A program made the translations under genes and the position numbers. From Nostoc sp. CHAB 5836 (GTDB lineage: Bacteria > Cyanobacteriota > Cyanobacteriia > Cyanobacteriales > Nostocaceae): a stretch of 53,185 nt of DNA. Below are positions 16,880-25,152 of this stretch, piece by piece. The stretch is taken from the NCBI RefSeq assembly GCF_020829445.1, contig NZ_JAIVFV010000032.1, positions 1 to 53,185 on the forward strand, in the 5' to 3' direction. Within the stretch, counting starts at the first letter, position 1; each line of letters begins with the position of its first letter. The notes under the pieces were generated by a model. It was not told the origin of the DNA, ran no database searches, and saw only the letters and a program-made list of their open reading frames with translations.

Positions 16880-17218
16880 TCAAGCCCGCTCATCAAATCT
16901 CGTGTAGAAACCACCGTATTTTATCCAGTATTGTTTCAAAGTATGATGAGGCGTATGTAAACTAGCTTTTGCCTGATATAAAATAACTTGACGATGATCC
17001 CCCATCCAAATTTTATTAATGGGGTCAACGGATATTATTGTTCCTCCTAAAGAAGCGACACATTCAGAGAATCTCTCAATCGTCGTGTATTCTAACGTCT
17101 CGAAGATGAAAAAGTTACCCGAACAAATCAAGTGACGGCTGCGAATCCAGCAACGCATCTTTTTTTCAGCTAGTGGAGGTAACATTTTGGTTTTAACAGA
17201 TTGAAGCTGAATCAACAT
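16880..17218 (-). CDS. cpeR: CpeR, activator of phycoerythrin genes
   Basis: 112 residues, last gene of the cpeCDESTR operon. In Fremyella diplosiphon CpeR is needed for green-light expression of cpeBA. Identification rests on position, size (about 100-110 residues) and the characteristic core (MRCWIRSRHLICSGN, then GGFYTRFDE at the end). The ATG at 17218 overlaps the cpeT stop (ATGTTGA), which implies translational coupling. An internal Met at residue 12 (MLPPLAEKKM) could be the true start, but no binding site precedes it. The biochemical mode of action is not evident from the sequence. Confidence 0.85.
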   Translation of the reverse strand: MLIQLQSVKTKMLPPLAEKKMRCWIRSRHLICSGNFFIFETLEYTTIERFSECVASLGGTIISVDPINKIWMGDHRQVILYQAKASLHTPHHTLKQYWIKYGGFYTRFDERA

Positions 17219-17862
17219 AATGCGCTCACCGCACGTAATTCATCAGCAAAACTTTCGCGTTTTTCAAACCGCAATGGGCCAGCAGTTGATCCCCATATTT
17301 GCTCGTGGGTTTCAATATCCATACCTTTATCTAGACTTATCCAAGTCCCCTCGGTTACTTCAACTTCGCTGACAAGATATGTTTGGCATCCATTGCGCTT
17401 AATCAGACATTGATTGCCCGGTTCTACACTACCTCGAAACATTTCACCTTCTCGTTGAAAAACCATTGAACAGTGATAACGCCGTTCGATGGTCTCTGGG
17501 GTGATGGTTTTGAGGATATCTAATTCACGAGCAGCACCTGCATAAAGCATAGGGTCTTTCAAGCTGTAATTTTCGATATAAATGCGATCGCCTAAATCGA
17601 CTAGTCTATGTACTCCCTGGCGATAGGGTGTCCATAAATCGTGGTCATATGCTTGTTCAGAATAAAAACCGATGGCAGAAAAAAATTCAATCGGTAAAGG
17701 ACGAAAATAAATGTGAATGTGGGCGTAAAGTTGCGGATTTGCAAAAGATTGCTGGTAATTGCTAAAATCTCCTGCCATCCAACAGGCTAAAGTGAGCAAA
17801 TCGCTAGCATTGGTGCTAGATTCACTGGGCGCTATCGTCACGTCGCTTCGCTCCGAATTCAA
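17212..17862 (-). CDS. cpeT: CpeT phycoerythrobilin lyase
   Basis: 216 residues of the CpcT/CpeT family. The core LLTLACWMAGDFSNYQQSF, followed by YAHIHIYFRPLP, is diagnostic. CpeT-type lyases attach phycoerythrobilin to the Cys-165 site of the phycoerythrin beta subunit. The first 19 residues (MNSERSDVTIAPS..) are longer than in most relatives and may be repeat-derived; a GTG at 17841 is an alternative start. It lies 71 bases after cpeS and overlaps cpeR. Confidence 0.9.
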   Translation of the reverse strand: MNSERSDVTIAPSESSTNASDLLTLACWMAGDFSNYQQSFANPQLYAHIHIYFRPLPIEFFSAIGFYSEQAYDHDLWTPYRQGVHRLVDLGDRIYIENYSLKDPMLYAGAARELDILKTITPETIERRYHCSMVFQREGEMFRGSVEPGNQCLIKRNGCQTYLVSEVEVTEGTWISLDKGMDIETHEQIWGSTAGPLRFEKRESFADELRAVSALC

Positions 17863-17933
17863 AAGTCACGGATTACAATCCTCATAAATAAATTTAGGAG
17901 CTTGCATCCTTTTATGTTTTAACCTGATATTTA

Positions 17934-18470
17934 TTAACTTGTTGAACTTGACAAAGAGCGAATCTCTGAAGAAAAGGAAGCTGTTGTCACGCCTTTGCCA
18001 TCACCGGTTTTAATCGTCGCTACGCGAAATCGCAGATTTGGGTTAGCAAACCAAATTCGCTCCTCAGCAGCAGCGAGGTCATACTCTGTTAGCAAGGTAA
18101 AAATACCATCGTCACTGAGATGATATTTAGCCACTGCTGGAATTGTTTCAGCGTATCCCTGATCCCGCAAGAGTTTTCCTCTAGAAGGATTTTCGACATC
18201 GGGAATTGGCACCAGCACAGTACTACCAGAGATTGGTTTATCGTCCCAGTCTGATTCACCTTCCCAAGTCATCCGAAAAGGGTGGGTGATAGTGGCGGGG
18301 TCAGTGTCATACAATTGACAGATTGCTAGCACCGCCGGATCATTTGTGGGTAGAGACTCAATGTCAATGTTAGATAAGACTTGTTCAAAGTGGGCGAATG
18401 CTAAATGATGACCGCTACGCTGCGATCGCCATCGTCCAATTGAAAGTTCAAAGAATTCAGTAATTTCCAT
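17934..18470 (-). CDS. cpeS: CpeS phycoerythrobilin lyase
   Basis: 178 residues from the ATG at 18470 (MEITEFFELSIGRWRSQRSG, the family N-terminus). The open frame reaches 18602, but its extra 44 codons translate the MITE that separates it from cpeE. CpeS/CpcS lyases are lipocalin-fold proteins that attach the bilin to the central Cys-82/84 site. Family motifs HHLAFAHFEQ, SGSTVLVPIPD and YHLSDDGIFTLLTEY are visible. Third last gene of the cpeCDESTR order. Confidence 0.9.
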   Translation of the reverse strand: MEITEFFELSIGRWRSQRSGHHLAFAHFEQVLSNIDIESLPTNDPAVLAICQLYDTDPATITHPFRMTWEGESDWDDKPISGSTVLVPIPDVENPSRGKLLRDQGYAETIPAVAKYHLSDDGIFTLLTEYDLAAAEERIWFANPNLRFRVATIKTGDGKGVTTASFSSEIRSLSSSTS

Positions 18471-18500
18471 TAGAAAAATGATTTTAAAAAGTAGCTTACA

Positions 18501-18655
18501 AATTCCAATTTTGCTTAAATCTTTTCCCTCACCCCCAGCCCCTCTCCCAAAGATGGGAGAGGGGAGACATAATTCTAGTTCCCCGAATTCCAAACATGGC
18601 ATTCGCGGTTAGGAGATGAGGGCTATCAAGGGAATGGCACATTTGGGATATTCCC
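18501..18655 (-). mobile_element. MITE, family G, between cpeE and cpeS
   Basis: It has the same sequence blocks as 50708-50926 in inverse orientation: AAATTTTGCTTAAATC-type inner part, CCTCACCCCCAGCCCCT palindrome, TAGTTCCCCGAATTCC, GGAATGGCACATTTGGGATA and end TTCCC. It begins at the cpeE stop codon. It may hold stems that affect transcript ends or processing. Confidence 0.7.
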
Positions 18656-19413
18656 TAAGCAACTTCAGTGATACTGGTGATTTTACCGCCCATTCGATGA
18701 ATGTTTTGCACTTGTTCAGACAGTTGGTTGTAGTTAACTAGATATTCCAGGTTTCCCAGACGACTACGGACATTAGCTACACCTTTGACTACCTTAATCA
18801 AGAAGCGTTTGTTGGTGCTGCTGACACTAGAACCAGCAACGGGAGCCTTGATGGATGTGGGTAAATTGGAACCGATATCGCTGATCAGTTTGGCTTTGCG
18901 ATCGCGATCGCTGCTAGCTACTCCTCTCACTAAGGTAAAGGTGCGGTTAAAGCTAACATTCTTAATTCCGATTTGGGAGGTAGTGCTGCGAACATAGGGA
19001 ACAATATTCTCGCCAAAATTCTGCTGATACTCGTCGCTATCGATATAGGATTCGATCTCAGCATCATAGCCCTGTTCGTTGTAGATGCGCACGTGTTCAG
19101 AAATTTCTGCCTGATCAGCAGGAGGACGGCCTAGTAGGTGTTTGAAGTTGAGTTCAATAAACCGATACTGGGAAGAAGAGTTGAAAAACAGCGATTGATA
19201 AAGCTCTGATTTCGCAACGCGCTTGACGAATTCGCGGACGTTGATTTTGCGATCGCGCAATTGCGATTCAATACTGGCTAGTCGCTCACTTTCCAACAAG
19301 TGAGCATTGCCCAAAACCTGTTTATAAACTGCCCGAATTAGTGTTTGTAATTCACTTTCGCTGGTGTTTGGACGCAGTTCAATCTTAGGTGAATCAATAG
19401 CCCAAAGTGACAT
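18655..19413 (-). CDS. cpeE: Phycoerythrin-associated rod linker CpeE
   Basis: 252 residues. Residues about 20-150 form the PBS_linker_poly domain (IRAVYKQVLGNAHLLESERL, FIELNFKHLLGR, SYIDSDEYQQNFGENIVPY). Residues about 200-252 are a CpcD-like domain (FLIKVVKGVANVRSRLG, NIHRMGGKITSITEV). It joins phycoerythrin hexamers in the outer rods of phycobilisomes. The name E follows from third position after C and D. A 718-bp repeat-rich gap separates it from cpeD. Confidence 0.9.
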   Translation of the reverse strand: MSLWAIDSPKIELRPNTSESELQTLIRAVYKQVLGNAHLLESERLASIESQLRDRKINVREFVKRVAKSELYQSLFFNSSSQYRFIELNFKHLLGRPPADQAEISEHVRIYNEQGYDAEIESYIDSDEYQQNFGENIVPYVRSTTSQIGIKNVSFNRTFTLVRGVASSDRDRKAKLISDIGSNLPTSIKAPVAGSSVSSTNKRFLIKVVKGVANVRSRLGNLEYLVNYNQLSEQVQNIHRMGGKITSITEVA

Positions 19414-20131
19414 TGAGGTATCTCCTGAAAAACTCTAATTAAATGAAATTTCCAAGCATCCTATCCCTTATAAGTACGTTGGCGCAATTGCATGGAATAC
19501 AGACCTAACCCCCAGCCCCTTCCCTACTAGCGTTGGGGAGTAAGACTCAAAGCCTCTCCCCTTCTCCCAAGGGGAGAGGCTAGCGCCAAGGGAGAAGACC
19601 GCACTGGCTCCCCAAAGTCGCCGAACGAAGAGCAAAGAAGGTAAAATCCAGTTCCCTCCCCGATTTCGGGGAGGGTTAGGGTGGGGTTCTTTATTATGCA
19701 GCTTGATATTAAATTGGTATCAGAGTGTATTGCTTCCATTGGAGAAGCGCTATAGAGGTGGAATTTGCCATCAGTTGTCAGTTTTTTGCCACTAACTAGC
19801 TTTTGTAAAACTTTAGTTTGTTAAATTGCGTTAAATATCTTTGGATATGACAACTAACGGCGTAATTGATCAAACCCCAGATCAGCGATCGCTTTGGTTA
19901 ACTTTTGATGAATGATCAACACTGGGTATTAGAGAGTGGAGACTGAGTACGATGGAAATTCTTCCCCAATCTCTAATCTCTAATCCCCAATTTCTATTCC
20001 TTTAGGACTGACGCAACTGGCATATTATTTTTAGTTTGTAGTGAGGACTTTAGTCCTCTTTCATCAGGGCTGAAGCCCTGACTACAAACTAAAAACTTTT
20101 ATTGTTTGTGACACTTGCGTAAGTCCTATCC
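19414..20131. other. Repeat-rich spacer between cpeD and cpeE
   Basis: It contains a half family A end at about 19473 (TAAGTACGTTGGCGCAATT), a block of stacked palindromes at 19500-19690 (CCTCTCCCC..GGGGAGAGG, CCTCCCCGA..CGGGGAGG) and a full family C MITE at 20004-20127. No gene. cpeE may have its own promoter here: 19800-19990 is unique-looking sequence. Confidence 0.7.
20004..20127. mobile_element. MITE, family C
   Basis: Ends AGGACTGACGCAACTGG and TTGCGTAAGTCCT are inverted. The inside holds TTTGTAGT..GGACTTTAGTCC and its inverse ACTACAAACTAAA. A close copy follows the gene at 30048-31553. Confidence 0.8.
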
Positions 20132-20890
20132 TTAAACAATCTCTGTGATGCTCACAATCTTCCCATTATTGCGATTAATCCACTGAATTTGTGGTGTTAT
20201 CTTATTAGCAGGAACGATGTACTCGGTTGTAGCACGACGGCGAGGATTGTCAAATTTTCCACTTCCACCCCGAACGAGGATTTTAAACCTCTTTTCAGTA
20301 CTACCAACCGCAGAGGGTGAGGTAATCTTGCTAGCGCTGTTGGTTGCGACTGCATACACCAACTGAGAGGACTTGATGGCACTTGAGGTTTCAGCTACAC
20401 CACGGACAAGACTAAAAATCCGGTTATAACCGACCTGCTTTTGCCCTACCTGGCTACTGTTTCCCTGATAGTAGGGTACAGTATTTTCGCCAAAGGCAGC
20501 TTGGTACTCATCGCTATCAATGTAAGAGTCGATATCGGCATCATACCCGCTTTCAACGGTACGACAGATATGCTCAGAAACCTCTGTCTGATCTAGAGGC
20601 GCACGACCTAGAAGATGCTTAAAGTTTAGTTCAATGAACCGATAGGGAGCAGTGGTTTCAAAAAAACGGGCCCGGTAAATCTCAGACTTGGCAACGACTC
20701 GCACAAAGTCACGCACGGTGATTTTGCGATCGCGCAATTGTGATTCACCATTCACGAGTCGCTCACTTTCTAACAAGTGAGCGTTACCCAAAACCTGCTT
20801 ATACACGGCTCTAATCACCGCTTCCACTTCTTCATTCGAGCTAGTTTGCCATAGCTCCACTTTCGGGGAATTTATAACGATGCTTCCCAT
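20132..20890 (-). CDS. cpeD: Phycoerythrin-associated rod linker CpeD
   Basis: 252 residues, with PBS_linker_poly domain (about 20-150: VEAVIRAVYKQVLGNAHLLE, FIELNFKHLLGRAP, SYIDSDEYQAAFGENTVPYY) and a C-terminal CpcD domain (RFKILVRGGSGKF, IQWINRNNGKIVSITEI). It starts 38 bases after the cpeC stop. Very similar to CpeE over the first 150 residues, as expected for paralogous linkers. Confidence 0.9.
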   Translation of the reverse strand: MGSIVINSPKVELWQTSSNEEVEAVIRAVYKQVLGNAHLLESERLVNGESQLRDRKITVRDFVRVVAKSEIYRARFFETTAPYRFIELNFKHLLGRAPLDQTEVSEHICRTVESGYDADIDSYIDSDEYQAAFGENTVPYYQGNSSQVGQKQVGYNRIFSLVRGVAETSSAIKSSQLVYAVATNSASKITSPSAVGSTEKRFKILVRGGSGKFDNPRRRATTEYIVPANKITPQIQWINRNNGKIVSITEIV

Positions 20891-20927
20891 TTATCTTTTT
20901 CCCAAGCTGAGTTTGTAGATTGATTCT

Positions 20928-21791
20928 CTAGTTTACAGGAGTAATACTGGCGATTACACCACCTTGCTTGTGAATCCGTTGATACTCTTGTGAAAGCTGA
21001 TTGTATGGCACGAAAAACACCTGGTTACTGCGGCGAAACTTGGAAATGCTATTTACCACATTTGCCTTGTAGCCAGTGACTTCAACCCGATAGACTTTAC
21101 CATCCTCACCAGATCCTACACCTTGACGGGTGCGAGGAGCAGATGTCGGGTTGCGGAATGCAGCACCCTTGCTAGCTGGTGAAATTACGGGGGTAGGTGT
21201 GCTTTGAATTAGCAGACTGTTCAATTTTGGTTGTTTGCCAGCTAAGTCACCTTTCAGGCTGCTGCTAGAGGAACCACGTACCAGTTGGAATAAGTGGGTA
21301 AACTGAACCAAACTCTTGATAGCTTCGGTTTTGTAGCCCCGAATATAAGGGACTATGTTTTCCCCAAAGGTTTCTTGGTATTCGTCGCTATCTAGATAGG
21401 AATCAATCTCACTCTCAAAGCCTTTTGTATCCAGAATAGTGCTGTGTATACGCGCTTCTTCTAGATCTAATGGCGCACGCCCAAGGAAATGCCTGAAATT
21501 TAATTCAATCGCGCGATAGCGGGGGGCGCTATCAAAAAACCGCGATCGGTAAAGCTCGGACTTTCCGACTTGACGTACAAACTCGCGAACGCTGATTTCA
21601 CCCTGTTTGAGTTTAGATTCAGGAACGGCAAGCCGCTCACTCTCCATTACATAAGCATTGCCTAGAACTTGCTTATAGACGGAGTTAATTACGGTTTCAA
21701 CTTCCTCATTAGAGCGATTTGGCCACAGATCAATAGGATCGGTATCTTCAAACAGAGCGACCCCTAATCGTGATGCTGGTCCGAAAGCCAT
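20928..21791 (-). CDS. cpeC: Phycoerythrin-associated rod linker CpeC
   Basis: 287 residues, the longest and first of the three linkers, as in the known cpeC. PBS_linker_poly domain at about 25-160 (INSVYKQVLGNAYVMESERL, AIELNFRHFLGRAPLD, SYLDSDEYQETFGENIVPYI). A Ser/Pro/Thr spacer follows, then a CpcD domain at about 230-287 (VYRVEVTGYKANVVNSISKF, IHKQGGVIASITPV). GGGAG lies 11 bases before the ATG. In relatives it attaches the phycoerythrin disc nearest the phycocyanin rod. Confidence 0.92.
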   Translation of the reverse strand: MAFGPASRLGVALFEDTDPIDLWPNRSNEEVETVINSVYKQVLGNAYVMESERLAVPESKLKQGEISVREFVRQVGKSELYRSRFFDSAPRYRAIELNFRHFLGRAPLDLEEARIHSTILDTKGFESEIDSYLDSDEYQETFGENIVPYIRGYKTEAIKSLVQFTHLFQLVRGSSSSSLKGDLAGKQPKLNSLLIQSTPTPVISPASKGAAFRNPTSAPRTRQGVGSGEDGKVYRVEVTGYKANVVNSISKFRRSNQVFFVPYNQLSQEYQRIHKQGGVIASITPVN

Positions 21792-22423
21792 TCCAACTAT
21801 CTCCCAGTTAACAACTAAATTTTATGAGAACGATATTCAGCAAATGTTAAAAAACTTTACATCATTGTGACGAAGTACAGTCCATACAGACTTTAAATCC
21901 TTATTAGTCTTAATGATTTTAAGTTTTTACATCCTTTGCCTTTACACATTCTGATACGATGGTGAAGCCATATTTATTAAAATTTGTGAAGTTAAATCAT
22001 ACTTTAGAGAAATTTCAGCTTTTTTTTAGTATTGCATTTAGGATTGGGATACAGATGATGGTATTGTTTTCTTCCTTTGAGTAAGAGTACTACTCCCTTC
22101 CTGCCAGAAGAATACCTAATTTTTTTTACGTAGACGCTTCGGCTTGCCGCAGGCTACCGCAAACGCGAGTGCGTCTCCCCCTGGGAGAAGGACGCCAAGG
22201 ACACCAAGGAAGAGAGAGAAAAATTAATAGGTAATCTTGTAGGGGGAAGGGAGTAATTGTGCTGAGTTACCGAAGCTCATATCGGTAAGTAGGCAAGAAT
22301 GAAAGGGAACTCTCAACTCTTAACAGGGAAATAAGCCACCCACTAGGGGTGGGGTTTCAACCTACCTTGCGATGATGCGGATTTTTTCCCTTGACTTCGA
22401 GCGAGGTTTTAAGTCCACTTAAC
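21792..22423. promoter_or_regulatory. cpeC upstream region
   Basis: The first 170 bases upstream of cpeC are A/T-rich, with the motif ATGTAAA twice on the minus strand (near 21860 and 21930) and a related TGTAAAG near 21945. They are candidate activator sites, but none matches an L-box I can verify. The remaining 22100-22423 is repeat sequence: the GGAGACGCACTCGCG block and a CCACCCACTAGGGGTGGGG stem near 22336. Confidence 0.4.
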
Positions 22424-23005
22424 TTATGGAATTTGGAAAGTAGCCAGTTGGCTGATTAAATGGTCAAAATAGGGAGCAAGAGTTTCCTGCTGATTGCTTT
22501 GGCAGCGTTTCAAACTAGCAGCCTTGATGCCTTTTAAGCCTAAAAGCATTGCTTCTAAAGGAACTTGTAATTCCTGATAGAGCAAATTCATATAGTGCAG
22601 TCCTGTGGGATTGGTATACTTAGTGTGACCACCTGCGATGCCATAGGTAATACAGCGAAGAAAATGCCAAAAATCTCGCCAGCAAGCTTGGGCGCGTTCC
22701 GGTGGATAAAGGCCGCCTCCAGCCTGGGTAATTTCGGGATAAGTCGCTAAAACTTGCTCCCTAGCTTCATCAACGATTTCGGCTGCGCGATCGCGTAATA
22801 ATTGAGCAACAGGAATCAACTCAGAATTATCGGGTGACAAGGTTTTAACTTGGGATAAATCTTCGTCGTCCAGGTAGCGAAAAGCATCATCCGCAGCTTG
22901 GAATATGGCGATTGCGGCTTTTGGATGGGACTGTTCCCACTCTGCAAAGCTAACAATTCGAGCTTTGGCTATTAATTCTTTGACGGTTTCGGTTAATTGA
23001 GTCAT
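22424..23005 (-). CDS. Phycobiliprotein-like protein of unknown role
   Basis: 193 residues from the ATG at 23005 (MTQLTETVKELIAKARIVSF). The globin-like phycobilisome fold is indicated by RAQACWRDFWHFLRCITYGIAGG, where Cys in QACWRD aligns with the central bilin-binding Cys-82/84, followed by GLHYMNLLYQELQVPLEAM. It is not CpeA, CpeB, CpcA/B or an allophycocyanin I know. Such single-gene paralogues are usually annotated only as phycobilisome protein. It sits between cpeC and the HEAT gene in the phycoerythrin island. The frame extends to 23221 only by translating tandem repeats. Confidence 0.8.
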   Translation of the reverse strand: MTQLTETVKELIAKARIVSFAEWEQSHPKAAIAIFQAADDAFRYLDDEDLSQVKTLSPDNSELIPVAQLLRDRAAEIVDEAREQVLATYPEITQAGGGLYPPERAQACWRDFWHFLRCITYGIAGGHTKYTNPTGLHYMNLLYQELQVPLEAMLLGLKGIKAASLKRCQSNQQETLAPYFDHLISQLATFQIP

Positions 23006-23017
23006 TGATTTAGGATA

Positions 23018-23142
23018 TGGGGGAGATGGGGGAGATGGGGGAGATGGGGGAGATGAGGGAGATGGGGGAGATGAGGGAGATGAGGGAGATGGGGGAGATG
23101 AGGGAGATGAGGGAGATGGGGGAGATGAGGGAGATGGGGGAG
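23018..23142. repeat. 9-bp tandem repeat (GGGGGAGAT / GAGGGAGAT)
   Basis: About 13 units alternate GGGGGAGAT and GAGGGAGAT. A second array is at 25732-25815. The minus-strand translation is Ser/Pro-rich and continues in frame into the phycobiliprotein-like gene. Confidence 0.9.
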
Positions 23143-23218
23143 GATAAGCAATGACCAATGACCAATGACAAATGACCAATGACAAATGACCAATGACCAA
23201 TGACAAATGACAAATACC
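23143..23218. repeat. Heptamer tandem repeat (AATGACC / AATGACA)
   Basis: About 10 units of AATGACC/AATGACA-type heptamers, the classic short tandem repeats of filamentous cyanobacteria. The same heptamers occur inside the family A MITEs and at 45136-45230. Confidence 0.9.
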
Positions 23219-23293
23219 CATTATTTTAGAATGCGATCGCCATTTGGTGACATCTGTAAAATAAAGTAAAGAAAAGCTCTACTAAATGCACCT

Positions 23294-23962
23294 ATGGAAA
23301 TCGATAAAATTCAAACTGAATTGAAGAACCCAGATTTTCACTATCGCTTGAAGGCGATCGCTGCCCTCGATCATTATGAGTCAGAAGTTGCAGTTCCTCT
23401 GCTAACGAGTAAACTTCATGACTCAGAATTTTTGGTGCGTTCTTTTGTCGCCAGGGGTTTGGGTAATCAACAATCAGCCGAATCTTTTGCGGCTTTGATG
23501 CAAATTATGAAATTCGACGATACGCCCAACGTGCGAGCTGAGGCGGCTAATTCTTTATCGCTATTTGGCAGAGTCGCAGTTTCTCATCTAGTTTTGGCAT
23601 TTTATCAGGATGACCACTGGCTTGTACGACGGAGCATTTTGGCGGCGATCGCTGAAATGGATTGCCCTGAAGAACTATTTGATATCTGCGTTCAGGGTTT
23701 AAAAGATGAAGATTTCACAGTTCAGGAATCCTCTGTCGATGCACTCGGCTTGTTAGCGAATTCTAACCAACATACTGCGGCATTATCTCAAATACTAACG
23801 TTGGTGAATGATGAATCTTGGCGGATGCGTGTGCGAGTTAGCTATGCCCTCAAACGATTTGACGAGCCAAATGCAAAAGCAGCCCTGAACCAACTCAGAC
23901 AAGATGAAGATCACCGAGTTGTCGGAGCTGCTTTAGAAGACTTGTTACCACAATCAAATTAA
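23294..23962 (+). CDS. HEAT-repeat protein of the bilin lyase/chaperone type
   Basis: 222 residues of about six HEAT-like helical repeats (LKAIAALDHYESEVAVPLL, VRAEAANSLSLFGRVAVSHL, VQESSVDALGLLANS, MRVRVSYALKRFDEPNAKAAL). The family includes the E/F-type bilin lyases CpcE/CpcF, CpeY/CpeZ/CpeF and the degradation factor NblB. Its place between phycobilisome genes and pebAB favours a role in phycoerythrin maturation, but the sequence does not tell which. It is divergent from the phycobiliprotein-like gene. Confidence 0.75.
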   Translation: MEIDKIQTELKNPDFHYRLKAIAALDHYESEVAVPLLTSKLHDSEFLVRSFVARGLGNQQSAESFAALMQIMKFDDTPNVRAEAANSLSLFGRVAVSHLVLAFYQDDHWLVRRSILAAIAEMDCPEELFDICVQGLKDEDFTVQESSVDALGLLANSNQHTAALSQILTLVNDESWRMRVRVSYALKRFDEPNAKAALNQLRQDEDHRVVGAALEDLLPQSN

Positions 23963-24036
23963 GGGGACAGAACACTAGTACCGCAAGGCGGAAGTCAAAA
24001 GTCAAAAGTCAAAAGTCAAAAGTATTATGGAATAAG

Positions 24037-24187
24037 CTCTTTAGGGCTTTTTAATGGTCTGCTTATTTACGCCGACCTGTACTAGACATCTGGTAGAAAT
24101 TAAATATGCGTTACCCACAACCCTTGTAGAGACGTAGCAGTGCTACGTCTCTACATTTTCGGAGATGTCTACTAGTAATTAGCTTGC
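24037..24187. repeat. Family A remnant and family B MITE
   Basis: GCTTATTTACGCCGACCTGTACT at 24058-24080 is a right end of family A. It is followed directly by a full family B element at 24084-24170 (AGACATCTGG..AGATGTCT with the GTAGAGACGTAGCA..TGCTACGTCTCTAC stem). This lies at the 3' end of the pentapeptide gene. Confidence 0.7.
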
Positions 24188-25036
24188 TCAAGCACTCAAA
24201 CTCTCACGAGTTGTCGTGCGGGTGTAAGCGTTCCAAACATCGAGTTCTGAATGTGGACGGCTAGAAAGCATGGCTTTAGTTGCTTGTGTAAGTCCTTGGG
24301 CAAGAGTAAAATCTGCTCCAGCAATACTTTGAAGATGCTCCATCTCTGCATCACTGAAGTCAGCTGCTCGCAGGTCTGTATCCCGCAAATCCGCTCCAGT
24401 CAATCGAGCATTCCGTAAGCAAGCCCCTGTCAAATAAGCTTTTGTTAGATCAGCGCCACTCAAAGCCGCACCTTGCAAATTGGCTCCTGTCAAGTCAGCG
24501 CCACTCAGGTAAGCTCCACGCAGATTAGCGCCTTGCAAATCTGCGTATCGTAAAGAAGCTGTATTGAGAAAAGCACCATTCAGATTCGCACCTGGCCCCA
24601 CTGCTCCCGAAGCCTTGTAGTTATATTCTTGCGGCCATTTCGTATGTGCATCATAACGTGCTACTTGGAGTTTAGCTCCCTCCAAATTTGCACCACTGAG
24701 ATTTGCTTGCTGGAGATTAGCACGGTTTAAATAGGCTCCTTGCAAATTAGCCCCACTCAAATCGGCTCCTCGCAGATTAGCGCCTCGCAAATCAGCCCCA
24801 CTCAAATTGGCATTACTCAAGACCGCCTGACTGAGATCGGCTCCTAGTAGCCTGACTTTACTCAAGTTAGCTTGCCGTAAATCTAGTTCCCTGAGATTGA
24901 ATTGGTACAAATCGACCGAATCCAGAGGAATTCCTGCTTTCAGGGCTGTTAAGATTTCTGAAGTTGGACTGGGGTGTTGGGCAAAGCCGTTACCGTAGGC
25001 ATCGCTAGTAATAAGTTGAATTTCACTATTTGTCAT
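24188..25036 (-). CDS. Pentapeptide-repeat protein
   Basis: 282 residues. After about 45 leader residues come two blocks of A(D/N)LXX repeats (ANLSGADLRGANLRGADLSG; ADLQGANLRGAYLSGADL) split by a non-repeat insert near residues 125-150 (YDAHTKWPQEYNYKASG). It should form a right-handed quadrilateral beta helix. There is no signal peptide, so it is probably cytosolic. Pentapeptide proteins are numerous in cyanobacteria; the target here is unknown. It is divergent from the CpcS-type lyase gene. Confidence 0.88.
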   Translation of the reverse strand: MTNSEIQLITSDAYGNGFAQHPSPTSEILTALKAGIPLDSVDLYQFNLRELDLRQANLSKVRLLGADLSQAVLSNANLSGADLRGANLRGADLSGANLQGAYLNRANLQQANLSGANLEGAKLQVARYDAHTKWPQEYNYKASGAVGPGANLNGAFLNTASLRYADLQGANLRGAYLSGADLTGANLQGAALSGADLTKAYLTGACLRNARLTGADLRDTDLRAADFSDAEMEHLQSIAGADFTLAQGLTQATKAMLSSRPHSELDVWNAYTRTTTRESLSA

Positions 25037-25152
25037 CAGCTGATTAAAATATAACTTTTGGAGTTATCCTACACTTTAGCTAAATGGGGACTTCATCTCA
25101 TCACTCAGTATTCAATAACGCCAAAATTTGATCAAACGAGGTTTCAAAACAG

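Noticed and set aside
18470-18602. N-terminal extension of cpeS
   Set aside because: It encodes MITE sequence, and the family N-terminus begins at 18470.
21792-21980. L-box-type chromatic acclimation site upstream of cpeC
   Set aside because: No pair of TTGCACA-like units at the right spacing was found.
23018-23218. 9-bp and 7-bp arrays as CRISPR or as coding sequence
   Set aside because: Units are far too short for CRISPR. The frames on both strands are low-complexity translations.
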